The notes under the pieces were generated by a model that had not been told where the DNA came from, made no database searches, and saw only the letters and a program-made list of their open reading frames with translations. Shown here piece by piece: positions 44,551 through 56,150 of a DNA stretch of 64,000 bases. This DNA comes from Macrocystis pyrifera (lineage: Eukaryota; Sar; Phaeophyceae; Laminariales; Laminariaceae), in NCBI GenBank assembly GCA_031763025.1, contig JASSKH010000010.1:9131427-9195426 (forward strand). Reading direction: 5' to 3'. Within the stretch, counting starts at the first letter, position 1. The number at the start of each line of letters is the position of its first letter. The position numbers and the translations under genes are program-made.

Positions 44551-44878
44551 CCCCGGTGGCTTGGCAGTTGGTAGGTGGTCCGCGTGCCTGTCAAGATCAA
44601 TTTCGCGGGTTCAAGTCTCACCGAGTGCATGCTCATAGGGACTTTTTCTCGCATAAAAAAATTGATAATAAGCGGAAAGCGCGAAAGCGTGAGTTGGCTA
44701 CATTCGATGAAAATCGACGAGCAGTGGGAATGCTGAACCCTATGCGCGACAAAAAATAAAGGCACGTACCGGGGGGAAGAAGGGACGACACCTGTGACCA
44801 CGGCTTGTCCAGAAGATCGTCGAGGGTAAAACCTCCTACGAGTGGGCTGGAAAGTAAAAGTGATGAAGAAAAAAAAAA
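44551..44878 (+). mobile_element. tRNA-SINE, near full length
   Basis: The tRNA-like head (44551-44627) has CCCCGGTGGCTTGGCAGTTG (A-box region), GCGGGTTCAAGTCTCACC (B box) and a 7-bp acceptor-like pairing of CCCGGTG with CACCGAG, with one mismatch. The body contains GGCTACATTCGATGAAAATC, CCCTATGCGCGACAAAAAAT, CCGGGGGGAAGAAGGGACGA and CCTGTGACCACGGCTTGTCC, and ends GTGATGAAG plus poly(A). This is the best sense reference copy. Confidence 0.85.
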
Positions 44879-44907
44879 TACGCGAAGTCTTTGTTACATA
44901 TATTTAT

Positions 44908-45135
44908 TTTTTCATCATCACTTTTTTTTTACTTTCCAGCTTATATAACTCGTACCTGCGGTAGGACGTTTTACCCTCACAGCGATCTTCTCGACAAGCC
45001 GTGGTCACAGGTGTCGTCCCTTCTCCCTCCCGGTACGTGCCTTTCTTTTCTTCCGCGCATACGTATAGGATTCAGCATTCCCACTGCTCGTAGATTTTCA
45101 CTGAATGCGCTCTCGCCCTTTCCGCTAAAACATGT
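44908..45135 (-). mobile_element. tRNA-SINE, head missing
   Basis: TTTTTCATCATCACTTTTTT, ACTTTCCAGC, GACAAGCCGTGGTCACAGGT, CCTCCCGGTACGTGCCTTTC and GATTCAGCATTCCCACTGCT. It ends in CTCGCCCTTTCCGC before the tRNA part. Confidence 0.8.
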
Positions 45136-46197
45136 TATTGATTGTGTATGAAGTACGCGAAGTCGGGGGGCTTGGAAATCGCTTTCACAGAGTACGCACC
45201 GTATGATACTATCAATAATAGTATACACGAACCAGGTATTGATTTTGCCAGAGGTATTGCTGTATAGGGCAGATACATACAATACCTGCTGCGTGCCTGT
45301 TTGGCTGTTGGCGATATATCTAACGGGCGGTTTACTGCTCTACAGCAGTAACATACTGTTTGTAGGACTCTCGGTGCATGATGGTTTCAAAATTTGGTGT
45401 ATGATTATGATTTGGTGTATGATTTAAGAAAAAAAATGTGGGTTGTTGTGACGATGCAGAAAAATCGCCGCTAGCCTTCTCCCTCGTCGGGCCCGTACCT
45501 GTTCACTTCGTTGTTCTGGGTTGTGGGGTCGGTGTTTACTGACAAAGCTGCGCGTTGCGCTGGTCGGAGGCGTCACAGGTCAGCAGGCTAGAGAGACCGG
45601 AGACCGGAGCTCTGAGCCTTGAGACAACTGCTGTACGTAGTGCGTAGTGGTGCCGCCAATAAAAGCACGGACTTGCACGATACGTGTACATATGTATCAC
45701 TTTGACCCAAAATATAACGACCGTTTTGTAGATAATGTTAATACTAAGTTGATCCTTAAATTTACGGACGGAATGACGCGCGTTGACAGTCCCGACCAAA
45801 TGCCTGTTTGGTTTCGCGTTTCATCTTCCCTTCCCAGATTCCTGATTCATTCCGATTCAAGTGAATCTCGGAGATTCGCTTCGTGTTTTTTTTTTTCGCG
45901 GCAGCACACTGATCTGCTGCTGGTTGCTACTGCTGCTGACTGCCGACTGCGTATCGACCCCCCCGTACGTAGCAACCTCTGGTGGGCAGACGACAGGTTC
46001 CGAGAAAGCTTGCTCTGTGGGAGGAAGCGAGCGCTGCGTGTGCACCGACTGCTGTGCGACTACAGAAAGCCTTCTTCAGCATTCGAGTTGGGTAGCAAGT
46101 TGCTATTTAAAAAAAAAAAGACTCTCTCCTCTGCATCTCTATTGATTCTACAGCAGACTGCCTGTCGAGTGTGGTGAGTGTGCGCTTTGTTGGCGTC

Positions 46198-46330
46198 ATG
46201 GCGAAGCTATTAAAAATGTTCAAGAAAGCGATGGTCATCTCTATGGAGGACCAGCTCACTTACTGCAACAGGACTGTGCAGGTCGGGCCGCACCTGCTGG
46301 TGGTCACGACGGCGACGATGGACACGTCCG
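46198..46330 (+). CDS. candidate exon, unknown protein
   Basis: Open from an ATG to a strong donor (ACGTCCG|GTGAGT). It encodes 44 residues including MAKLLKMFKKAMVISMEDQL and VGPHLLVVTTATMDTS. Composition and the donor support a first or internal exon, but I could not find a phase-compatible partner downstream. It could be a gene remnant. Confidence 0.3.
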
Positions 46331-46904
46331 GTGAGTTCCTGGTGAAAAAGAGACAGCGAGCCTGACAGACAGGTAAACAGAAAGGAGACGCTTCGTCGAT
46401 ACTCATTTTTTTTGTAGCGGATGGTGGTGTTGGCCCGTTTCCGATCATCAACATTTTTTTTTTTCGAAAATGCTTGGAGACGGAATTGGTTAGACACGTC
46501 AAAGTGTCTTTTGTCATTATTATACCATTTTTAGTATCTAGTATCAGTCAGTCAAACAGTCAAACCGCGGTCTTCATTTGTTTGTGAGATATTTGGTTGC
46601 GGAGGGTCTATCCTACCGCCGGACCGCGTATTCTCGCACCAGGTATTCTGCTACGTATCTCCTATCTCATGCGTGGCTCTGGTGGTGATCGCGGCTATTA
46701 CCATTCGCACGAGCACACCTACAGTAAAATTCTTTCGATGGTCATCGCCTCGCCTCATATCTCCGGAGAGATGTTGGTTTGGCCCAAGCTCGAGACCCTC
46801 TCCATTCCTTTGACGGAGAGGCGTAGGTCACCAGGAATTGCGGGGCGGCTGCTATGCTGCTATCACACCGTCCCATCGCCATCAAGCACGTCTTTTCTTC
46901 TACT

Positions 46905-47010
46905 CGTCGACACCCAGCACACGCAGCAGTGCCGTGCTGATTCTTCACTCTGTGATGGAGAGGTACAAGCTCTGCAGTCTGTGGTCACAAACTACCACAC
47001 AGAGACAGCA
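46905..47010. repeat. GTGACCACAGAGC dispersed repeat, copy 3 (inverted)
   Basis: CGACACCCAGCACACGCAGC, GTGCTGATTCTTCACTC and CTGCAGTCTGTGGTCACAAA correspond in reverse complement to the copy at 37.35-37.43 kb. Confidence 0.6.
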
Positions 47011-48294
47011 GTACATCGCAATGCAGTAAATTACTCGCAAGCCGATTAGACAGGGCAATGTCATGACATCGTCCCGGGGTACGCCAAGCACAGCGTACAT
47101 ACATACGCAGTACCTTGGCACTAATATTAATAGTAATCAATGTAATATTAATAGCAACCAGCTGCAGTACTCTTACGTACGTACAGTTCTTGCGCTATGC
47201 TCGTACTCGCGCCATGTACTCGTATACCTGGTATACAACAGAGTCGTACGAGCTGCGATTGCTGCAGAACGGAAGACTGCCCCTGCTGCTGCTGCTGTTC
47301 CTGCTGCTGTTCTCCCCTGATTACTTACTATTTGCGTCCCATACCATATGAGGGAGTGTGGTTCGCATTTCGCACAAGTCTCATGATTACCGAAGCAGTA
47401 TGACCAAGTACACGCAGTAACAACGACTTCTGTGCGCACGATGCGACAACTATCAATAGTCCTGTGTCCCGGAACCAGGGAATCGGAACGTGGAGGAGGA
47501 TAAAAAAAGAAGATATTTGGTGCCAGGAATATACAGCAGCAGCAACTGCTGTCGGCAGTCAGGCGGGCAGGTACCACTACTCCACGTTCTTGTGCAGAAA
47601 TCGCTTGTAAATAGTGCAGATTATTACTACCAGGTAATAATAATAATAGTGCGGGGAAAGGTTTGTATTATTGTAGTGGTGAACCTTAAAACTTCACGAG
47701 GTACGCATGTGGTACCACGCGGGTATTGAAATCTTGAATAGGACTGCACTCCCGTAGTCGGGACAGACCACTTGGAATTAATGTATGTGTGTATGTGCGT
47801 GTATGCGTTTTCACATTAAATCGTGACTCCTACCCAGCTTCATCAGTGCACCCGGTGTCCGTCCTGATTCCTTATCCTAGAGAGACTTGGTACTAAGTAT
47901 GCAAGCAGTATGTGGCCGCAGACTGTGAGACAGAGAAAGCCAAACACAGCGAAAAAAAAATCAAGAAATAGTGGCAAATTCATGGCTAAATAAAGCAAGT
48001 GAAATGCCGGCGTACCGGGTCTGCAGGAGGGCACAACGACAACGACACAAGCAAGACCAGGAAATCAGAACCAAGAGACAATAAAAATCTGAAAATGAAA
48101 CAGAATATCGGTGACGCAAGGATATCAGAAAGGCTGCTGTTATAGAAGGATAGCATACATACTCAAGAAGGACAGATAGCTGCTGCATGGACGAAGCAAC
48201 ACGAAAGAGAGGAAGACACCGGCAAGAGGACATCGGGAGGGGGAAGGAAACAAAGAGAGAGACAAGGCTAAAAGCAAGAGGGAATAGAGATGGG

Positions 48295-48297
<3 letters not shown>

Positions 48298-48331
<34 letters not shown>

Positions 48332-48643
48332 CATCATCACTTTTACTTTCCAGCCCACTCGTAGGAGGTTTTACCCTCGACGATCTTCTGGACAAGCCGT
48401 GGTCACAGGTGTCGTCCCTTCTCCCCCCCGGTACGTGCCTTTAGTTTTTATCGCGCATAGGGTTCAGCATTCCCACTGCTCGTCGATTTTCATCGAATGT
48501 ACAGCTAACTCACGCTCTCGCGCTTTCCGCTAATCAATTTTATGCAAGAAAAAGTCCCTACGAGCATGCACTCGGTGAGACTCGAACTCACGAAATTGAT
48601 CTTGATAGGCTCGCGGACCACCTACCAAGCCACCGGGGAGAAT
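48298..48643 (-). mobile_element. tRNA-SINE, full length with 34-base poly(A) tail
   Basis: T run 48298-48331 (the poly(A) tail in sense), CATCATCACTTTTACTTTCC, CAAGCCGTGGTCACAGGTGT, CTCCCCCCCGGTACGTGCCT (the G/C-run site occupied by a PC-SINE at 2.5 kb), TGAGACTCGAACTCACGAAA (reverse B box) and ACCAAGCCACCGGGGA. The intact tail suggests it is the youngest copy. Confidence 0.9.
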
Positions 48644-48844
48644 GGAGAAAATCGTACTCCGGGCGGTGATCGTAACATGGGTGCCCGTCTCTGCTAGAAA
48701 ACCTAGTCACACCCTTTGCCGTCTCCTTCCTACTTTTGTCAACAGCGGTGTCAAGTGTCAGTATTGCCGCTGTTGCTACCCACCCCCATTAAACAACTCA
48801 ACAAGAAACAAACAAAAAATGCCAGAAATCAAGGATTAGTCGAA

Positions 48845-50207
48845 CCGATGCCTAGCCACCCGATCTATCATCCCGTTTCTGCTTACGTCGACAGCTGTAT
48901 CAGTACGGCTGTGCCCCTTCTCTCCCCCCCCTCCCCCCTTGTCGCCGTCGTTAGCGTCCTCAGCTGTGTGGCGTAGCCGGCTTCTCTGCGCCTCGTCCCT
49001 ATGTCACCTCGCCATGAAGCAGTCCGCCGCTTCGACGACCCCCCGGCACCACTTCCCGCTCTCCTTAGCCGCCCTCGGCCATAACACCCTCTCTACTTCG
49101 AACAACGAGGGGGAGCTTGCTGTGGATCCCTCGGTGTTTTGAAAAAAACCCTGAGGCCGTCTGCTAGACATTGGGCTCAGTTCTCTTCTGGTCGGCCTGG
49201 TCCCAGGTTATCCGTGCCACCCATCGTCCCGAACATAACCCGACGGGTCACCCGCTCATTGGTCGTCCGCTCTCCGGCCCCCGCAGAGAGGAGACGTCGT
49301 TTGCGGATGGTCGTCTCAAGGCTCTCGCATTGTGCCTTTTTGAGGGCCTTACCGTACGACATGAAGTGGTCGGTGCGTTGTCGGTTCTAGAAGCCAGTGA
49401 TCGGTAGGAGGGGTTTGTGGTGTGACGCTCGGAGCTCAGCGAAGTGCTCCTGGCCAAGAGTCCACGTCACGCACCCGTACAGCAGGGTCACCATCACCTC
49501 GGCCTTTAGCATGCGCACCTTTAGAGTTGACGGGGCATCATCCTCCATATCGTACAGCTTCCATTTGAACCGATTGTAGCATACCGATGCGAGTCGGGTC
49601 CGTCGTGTGATCTCTGGCACAATGTGAGCGCTTGCGACGGTAAGACCGCCAGCGTACAATATCTGCATCGTCTGTCGATATCTCTGTCCCGCTGCCTCGA
49701 TGACGAGCGGTGAGGTCTGGGGTGCCTGGTTCGGTGTCCGCAGCAGCATGGTCTCCGTTTTATTTTCGGATACGGTGAGGCCTGCTGCTGCTTCGAAAAC
49801 GGTCACAATGGCGGTCAGCATCTTCGCAAGGCCTTCCGCCGACTAAGGCACAATGCCTGCATCGTCCGCGCACAGCGTACCCCGTACTGCCCTCCGTCCG
49901 CATGTTGGCGGGTCAACCTTCACCCCGTCCTCCCCGAGGTCCTCCTCGAGGTGAACCAAGCCCCTCAAAATATATGGGTCTTACCTGAAGTGTGTACCAG
50001 CACGGCGTGTATCAAAGCAGTCAAGACATTGAACAGAAGCGGTGACAGCACACGTTCTTGCCGCAGCCCCTGAGTGACGTCAGACCATTCCGAGTGCCGA
50101 CCGTCGTCCGTGCGCACGCGAGCTCGCATACCTTCGTGGAACTCGCGGATAGCCGTTATAGCGTCTTGAAGTGAGATGTACGTACGACAGTATACTGTTT
50201 TTTTCAA
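48845..50207 (-). pseudogene. non-LTR retrotransposon reverse transcriptase, broken
   Basis: The - strand pieces in order are [20 protein letters not shown] with [20 protein letters not shown] (RT palm, 50207-49965), LCADDAGIVP around 49870 (the catalytic ADD motif, followed by an in-frame stop), then GLAKMLTAIVTVFEAAAGLT, ILYAGGLTVASAHIVPEITR and VMVTLLYGCVTWTLG (49821-49387). The tail follows with FMSYGKALKKAQCESLETTI and LWPRAAKESGKWCRGVVEAA. The endonuclease and RT N-terminus are missing. At least one stop and one or two frameshifts break the protein. MITE-A copy 10 starts 57 bases beyond its 5' end. Confidence 0.8.
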
Positions 50208-50263
50208 ACAGTGTACATAAGCAAGACAACACGGTGGAACGTAGGGTCAGGACCAAATATGCT

Positions 50264-50322
50264 TATTACGGGGGACCATAGTAAATAGGACCAAATGTTG
50301 TTTGTAAAAATAGGAAAATACA
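50264..50322. repeat. MITE-A copy 10, left half
   Basis: TATTACGGGGGACCATAGTA, AATAGGACCAAATGTTG and TAAAAATAGG, cut off after AAAATACA. The matching right half is at 53675-53725. Confidence 0.8.
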
Positions 50323-50799
50323 AGGCTTTCCTTCGGAGTGGGTGTTCCGTCGTTTCGTGTACATACAACTGCAATTAATTGGCGACATAGCCCAAAGCCA
50401 ACCAAACTAAATGTATTTGTGTAAGAAACGGTGAAGGATGTAATAATCGCGTTTATTTATGAATGTAATGTGAAACGTAAGATCGGGTGACGCAAGAGTA
50501 AGAATGATATTCGTCTAATAATAAGAGTAACATATTTCATCAGTGTGGGGAGAGAGTGGAGTAGTAGTGCTTGGCATGTGGACACAACATACAGGCTGTT
50601 GTTTAAAGGAAGGTTTGGGACAGGAGAGAAAGCAGCAGTGCCGGCAACGACAACGGTTATGGAAATGTTGTATACCTGGTAGTTGCTGGGCGGCCGCGAC
50701 TTCGATGTAGCCAGCATAGGAGTTTGGATGATACATGATATGTAAATAGTCTTCCAGGATGCTGTAGTAACGAGGCGGGAGGCCCAGAATGTGGATCTA

Positions 50800-51043
50800 T
50801 TCGCTGTTGAACCCGTTGGATATGTGTAGGAAGAAATAATCGTGATTTTGGGAAATGTGGGAAAAAAATTGTTTCCTTTCGTTCGTCCTGGATGGCGACA
50901 ATCTGCTTGGCGTATACTACTGTTCGCTGTTGAACCCGTTGGATATGTGTAGGAAGAAATAATCGTGATTTTGGGAAATGTGGGAAACAATTTGTTTCCT
51001 TTCGTTCGTCCTGGATGGCGACAATCTGCTTGGCGTATACTAC
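50800..51043. repeat. 123-bp tandem duplication
   Basis: TTCGCTGTTGAACCCGTTGG occurs at 50800 and 50923, and GGCGTATACTAC recurs 123 bp apart. The copies are almost identical. Confidence 0.9.
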
Positions 51044-51165
51044 TTCGGAATTCCGAGAAGCCCTGGAGCAGGCGAAATGGAAGGGGGTCTTTCTGCGCTT
51101 GATGATGATGTCTCCGTCTTTGATGGTGGAGTCCGTCAGGCGGCAGTTGTAGCACTTGCCACGGA
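50980..51165 (-). CDS. candidate exon with CxxC...HxxxC motif
   Basis: After an acceptor-like CTTCGACCAG|GTC the - strand encodes VRGKCYNCRLTDSTIKDGD, then KTPFHFACSRASRN and VVYAKQIVAIQDERKE. The C-x2-C plus H-x-x-C spacing suggests a small zinc-binding module. The frame continues through both copies of a 123-bp (41-codon) tandem duplication. A partner exon may be the segment at 52871-53230, which ends at a strong donor (ACAGTG|GTGAGT), but three frames compete there. Confidence 0.35.
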
Positions 51166-51321
51166 CCTGGTCGAAGTAAACATATAGGGTGCGCGGGGCG
51201 GGAGCGGCGTGCAGGGAATGGCGGGGGAGGGGAAGGGGGGGGGGGGGGGGGGGGGCAGAGTTCATTATTTGTACTACTCTACAGCGGCACAACAGCAGTA
51301 CGTAATCGCTTGCTATACGAC

Positions 51322-51324
<3 letters not shown>

Positions 51325-51358
<34 letters not shown>

Positions 51359-52502
51359 GCAAGTACGTAATTTCATTGACGATACAGAAATATGTACACA
51401 CACAAGTGTAGTACAGTACACACACAAATCACGTCCAGCATGATGTACGGCAACAACGCAGCAGCACCACAAAAAAATCATTGACGATACAGAAATATGT
51501 ACACACGCACAAGTTTAAGTGTAATAGACACACAAATCATGTCCAGCATGATGTACGGCAACAACGCAGCAGCGCCACAAAACGACCAGGAAACACAATT
51601 ATCCGAGTACGTACAAACATTCAGTGAATATTGCGGCAGCACTAAAAGCAGAGCAGCAGCAGCAGCAGAAGCAGCAACGGATCGCCACAGCGTTGGCAGC
51701 AGCAGCATAGCAACGATATGAAAAGAAGGGAGAAAAAAAGTATGTACCCCGAGGCCGTCCGAAAAGTATTTTTGGTACCTCACTATAGACCCACCTCCGC
51801 ATGCTGTACGGCAACAACGCAGCAGCAGCATAGCAACAATACGAAATACGAGAAAAAGTAGTACGTACGCAAAATGCAGGAGCAAAACGACCAAAATATA
51901 TTTTTTACGTATCAAAAAAACCTTTTGGGTACAAAAATGGCCAATAAAAACAATATTCCGCGTTGGCAGCACCGGCATAGCAACGATATGAAAATAAGGA
52001 AGAAAAAAGTATGTACCCTGGTATGCCGCAATCGCAAAACCTACGGAATTTCATTGACGATACCGAAATATGTACCAAGGTATACACACAAGTGCAGCAT
52101 GATGTACGGCAACAACGCAGCAGCACCACAGCAGCAGCACAGCAACGACATATATGAAAATAACCAAGCCAAAAACGAGAAACTGCAGTACGTGCGCAAA
52201 ATGCAGGAGCAAAACGACAAAAATATTTTTTCACGTATCAAAAGGAACCATTTGGGTACAAAAACGACCAAGAAAAACAGTAATCCGAGTACATACGAAC
52301 ATTCAGTGGATATTGCGGCAGCACATTAGCAGCAGCAGCACTACATACAGCAGCAGCAAGTGCACAGGAGCAGCAGGTGCACAGCACGGCAGCAACGCAG
52401 CAGCACTACAGCAGCAGCGAGTGCACAGGAGAAGCAGGTGCACAGCAGCAGCAGCACTCATGGCGTGGCGCTGCCAGCAGCAGCAGCAGCAGCAGCAGCG
52501 GC
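51325..52502. repeat. CAG-rich repeat region
   Basis: (CAG)n tracts at 51325-51360, 52324-52345 and 52465-52500, and four diverged copies of GCATGATGTACGGCAACAAC plus GCAGCAGCA (51437, 51547, 51799, 52097). Long frames here are by-products of the repeat. Confidence 0.85.
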
Positions 52503-52870
52503 AGCCGAAAACGAGCAAAATGAGCATGTGGGGTCACCCGAACATGTACACACAGAAATCGTGTGCATGCACCGAAAATGCACCACAGTAGCAGCAGCAC
52601 TCACGTCGTTCGGTGCAGCGGTGACGGCGACAGCTGAATCCTCCGTTCCTTCGTTCACGTCCCGCAAACAGTTGTGCATGTGCGCGTTCGCGTGCACTGT
52701 GTGTAAGAGGAGCCGATGCAACGCACGAAGGGGAAAGAACGAGCATGGATGAGTAAAAAAATAAATAAACGCTTTGACGTAAGTTTGGTATGCAAAAAGG
52801 CAATTGAAAACCCCAAAAAAACGTACTGGCAACATACAGCATGCACAATAGACATCAGACACTCACCACT

Positions 52871-53230
52871 GTTAGCAGTCTCGAGGGAGTACGAGACAGT
52901 CCCTTCCTTGATCGGGCGAGCATAGAACTCGCAGTCGGTTGCCCTGTCAGGATGATCCCGCCACCACGCACGTGAGATCCTTGCAGGTGGCGAAGGCCAC
53001 GTTTTTTGCCACCAGGCGCGGAGTTCTTGACTAAGTGCTGGTCCGTGCACTGGTCGCAAACAACAGCCGGCACCAGGTCGGTCTTTGTCATTGCCGCTCT
53101 CTTGCCAGAGGGCGAGGACCACGCGCCTCTCGACGAGGTGGAGGTGAGCTTAGGGGGCGTGGAGAAGGGAGAGGCGGGGGTTGCAGCACCAGCAGGTTCG
53201 CCACCGACAGCGGCAGCTTGGTCGCCGACA
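52871..53230 (-). other. possible exon before a GTGAGT donor, frame unresolved
   Basis: One frame gives KRAAMTKTDLVPAVVCDQC, a second gives DHPDRATDCEFYARPIKEG and VSYSLETANS, and a third gives VAKNVAFATCKDLTCVVAG. All three look protein-like over part of the length, which suggests a coding segment with indels. It lies inside the 3.36-kb insertion. Confidence 0.3.
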
Positions 53231-53324
53231 GCTGCACCTATCTATGCCGTTCGTCGAAGGCGAGACGCCTCTTTTAGGCGCCGTGCGAAGAGCTGTCTAT
53301 TGGTTGGCAGTTTGCGGAAGAAGA

Positions 53325-53465
53325 AAGAAGAAAGGTTGTTTGGCTGTTCGGCTGTTTCAAAGAAGGAAGAAAGGTTGTTTGGCTGTTTGGCTGTTCGGCT
53401 GTTTCAAAGAAGAAGGGCTGTTTGCGAAGAGCTGTCTATCAGTCGGTCTGTCTGCCAAGAGCTAG
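53325..53465. repeat. minisatellite, TTGTTTGGCTGTTCGGCTG
   Basis: Two to three units of AAAGGTTGTTTGGCTG with GTTCGGCTGTTTCAAAGAAG. Confidence 0.8.
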
Positions 53466-53674
53466 CAAGTGACAACGACCTCAAAAATCGTAATTATAGT
53501 TGTATTTTTTTTATAAGAAACTAAGAAAGCACGTCAGCTGTGAGTTCAACCGATCGGCAGATCGGTCGATACTCAACTTTGCAAGCTGCGTGAACCGCGC
53601 GCGTTTTCCATTATTTCCCTCGCGATTGACTACTGGCCAGAGACTCCCCTGGATGCCACCAGGGTCGACGATTT

Positions 53675-53725
53675 ATACAGTTTTTTGTGTACCGTAGGTC
53701 CTATTTACTATGGTCCCCCGAAATA
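53675..53725. repeat. MITE-A copy 10, right half
   Basis: ATACAGTTTTTTGTGTACCG, TAGGTCCTATTTACTATGGT and CCCCCGAAATA. Confidence 0.8.
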
Positions 53726-54225
53726 GTAAAAATACTACAGAAGAACATGTAGGTTTTTGTCCACATGATGCGTCCTGCTTACTGCTGTGGTTTCCCGTAC
53801 TAATGCAGTAGGAAAATAGGCCCATATCAGCCCAGACAAATACTATTAAAACATGTTTTAGGTACCTCTTTATTGCTTTATTGATAGGGCGATGGCGCGT
53901 ACCCGCGAAGAAAGGCGCCAATCCCGATACGATTAATTGTTGTATGTCGTGTACGTACGAAGCAACATACTGCTGTACGGTATGGCAAGCAACTCTCCAG
54001 GACAGAGGTGAATACGTATTTGCGGCAGTAATGCAGCAGATTTATCCTTGGGCCGTCGGGTTATCCGTGCCATTTACATGCCTGGTGTGATGTTGTGCTG
54101 GTACATACAGCAGTACGTGAGCACGTGCACACTCTGTACTTGGTTCGTTCACTTACTTACGTTGTTTACGTTGTTTGCGTAAGGTGCTTGTTTTTGGGGA
54201 CATATTGGTATCTCGCATGCTGTAC

Positions 54226-54334
54226 TATTACGGGGGACCATAGTAAATAGGACCAAATATTTTTAGTAAAAATAGCGAAATATGAAGTTTTTTGTGAGTA
54301 CCGTAGGTCCTATTTAATATGGACCCCCGAAATA
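54226..54334. repeat. MITE-A copy 11
   Basis: Starts TATTACGGGGGACCATAG and ends ATATGGACCCCCGAAATA. A 44-base G tract follows 16 bases later. Confidence 0.85.
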
Positions 54335-54350
54335 GGTGTATACGTACATA

Positions 54351-54394
<44 letters not shown>
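54351..54394. repeat. poly(G) tract, 44 bases
   Basis: The longest uninterrupted homopolymer in the window. There is no PC-SINE or PC-LINE end on either side. Confidence 0.95.
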
Positions 54395-54395
<1 letters not shown>

Positions 54396-56149
54396 GAGCT
54401 CTCAGCTCTGACGCTAAGCGGGGGAGCTTCCATGTGCTTTTCAGCACGGGCAGAAGCCCAAAACAGATACACCTGTTCCATTTGAGTGAAAAAGCAGGTA
54501 CATACTAAACCGAAGTAAAAAGCACACGCCACGACCGGTGTTTCAGACCATGAAAAAACGTTTCGTCTTTCATTTTGCGCCTGGACAGTAGTAGTGAGCG
54601 TACGGCCTCCCAAATCTGATTTTTGTTGTTTTTTGTGAGGGTATTTGTAGGCACCATGGGCTCCACTCGGACCTGTGGAGGGTTGACCATGCTTCGGGGG
54701 ATTTCCACCACAACCGGCGCGCCAATAGTATTTATTCTGCGCCCCCCCCCCCCTCCCCGCTCCCGCTCGTTGCCAGTTTTGAAGCCTCTCGACCCTTTAT
54801 CGACGAACCGCTTGCTCGGCATGAAGGTATTCTGCCGTACTAAAACTGAGCCCACCTCGTGACGCGGGGTGGGGCAGACGAACTGCCGTCTGTGTTCACG
54901 GTCCGGTAGTATTACTGACCATTCGGAGCACGACCAGTACACATTATTACTGAAGCACATGGTACACCCCAAAGAAGGAAAAGTGAAATCAGCGTACGTA
55001 TGTATGCACGAGATACCTCCGTACAGAGGGCATATGTAGGAATAGCAACCGAGGGGACCGGAGACCGCATGGGAAGAGAGGAAACAGCAGTGCACGTGTG
55101 GCCTCTGATCGCCTCAAGATCAGGCCCAAAACAGTTGAAAGCTTCGCAGACAAAGTAGACAAGACAAATCCAGGTGTATCTGGCCTGTTTCAAGCCAAAA
55201 ACAGGTACGCTGTGAGGCTGGCCAATCGCAGGGCTCGTGGCATGTTTTTTACTTATGTTTAATATGTACCTGTTTTTGGTCCAAAATGGATCATATGTAT
55301 ACCTTTTTTTGGCTGAAAACCCTCTTTTTTTTCAATGTTATCATTGTTTGTGATTCAGCAATGTATGCTGCTTCGAGATGTGCACATACATACATGTGCA
55401 GGCCCGATCTTCAACGTTGATCAAACACCTTAGTCATCGCTTACAGTAGTATTACTATTGCCCTGGTAGTAGGTTGGTTTGGAGTCGAAGAAATCAATGG
55501 ACACCAAAAGGAAACCTATGCTTAGCATGAGCCAGCACTCCATTTTGTTCCCCTGCACTCACTTCCGGCTTACAGAGTAGCGTTCCCCGACTTGCAAGAG
55601 AGGTGTATTAACGAATCAATAGTGCAGGCCGAAAACACCTCTCAAAGCGTTTGTTAAGAATAGTCCTCTCTCCTTATCCACAGTTAGCGGGAAACTTGGT
55701 AGCTTTAGTGATGACGGGCCCAGCCGATTTGGCCTCTCTCGACTATTGCATTCTCTTACATAGCGTGCCCTCTTGGCTGTGTTGGGGCTTGGTCAGGCTC
55801 AAAGTGGCTAGAAAGGCGACCGACCGACACTGCTGCGTGATTGGGAGAGATGATAAAAATTACTGTTCCGAGTTGCAATGGTTGAATGCAATGGAGCAGT
55901 ACAGCAAGCAGTAGCACGGGCGCAACATGACCCTCTTCTCCGTACCACAGGGCGCTGCTCGCGCTCTGTACCCGTAGACGGCTGACTTGATGGACACCAA
56001 AATTATCATTGTGATTGTTTTGGCTGCTGTCTTCGACACGCGAAGCGATGAAGTCGGAATACCCCGCTGCTTTAACGTGATCCATCTCCTTCACACCCTT
56101 TTTCTCATGACACGCTATTCGTTCACGTATCCATCGTATAACACGCAAG
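54395..56149. other. no gene recognised
   Basis: No exon I can support. The - strand frame 54505-55095 and the + strand frame 55651-55914 have no recognisable content. Confidence 0.5.
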
Positions 56150-56150
56150 C

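Larger units (their letters stand above)
45136..48297. other. interval with one candidate exon
   Basis: Mostly non-coding. It is rich in TACCTGGTA, CTGCTGTA and TATTAATA words (47.1-47.65 kb). A GTGACCACAG-type dispersed repeat lies inverted at 46905-47010. Confidence 0.45.
50323..53679. mobile_element. 3.36-kb insertion splitting a MITE-A
   Basis: The two MITE-A halves on either side join into one normal element, and the 5-mer ATACA is present at both junctions (50318-50322 and 53675-53679), as expected for a target duplication. I see no LTRs or terminal inverted repeats. The interior has zinc-finger-like coding sequence on the - strand, a 123-bp duplication, CAG tracts and a TTGTTTGGCTG minisatellite. 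The class is unknown. Confidence 0.55.

Noticed and set aside
44551..44627. Functional tRNA gene
   Set aside because: It has A- and B-box-like words and an acceptor-like stem, but the anticodon arm is poor and the sequence continues as a repeated poly(A)-tailed element, so it is a SINE head.
50657..51481. 274-codon minus-strand frame as a complete protein
   Set aside because: The first third is poly-Cys from CAG repeats and a poly-Pro run. Only the VRGKCYNC segment onward is kept as a candidate.
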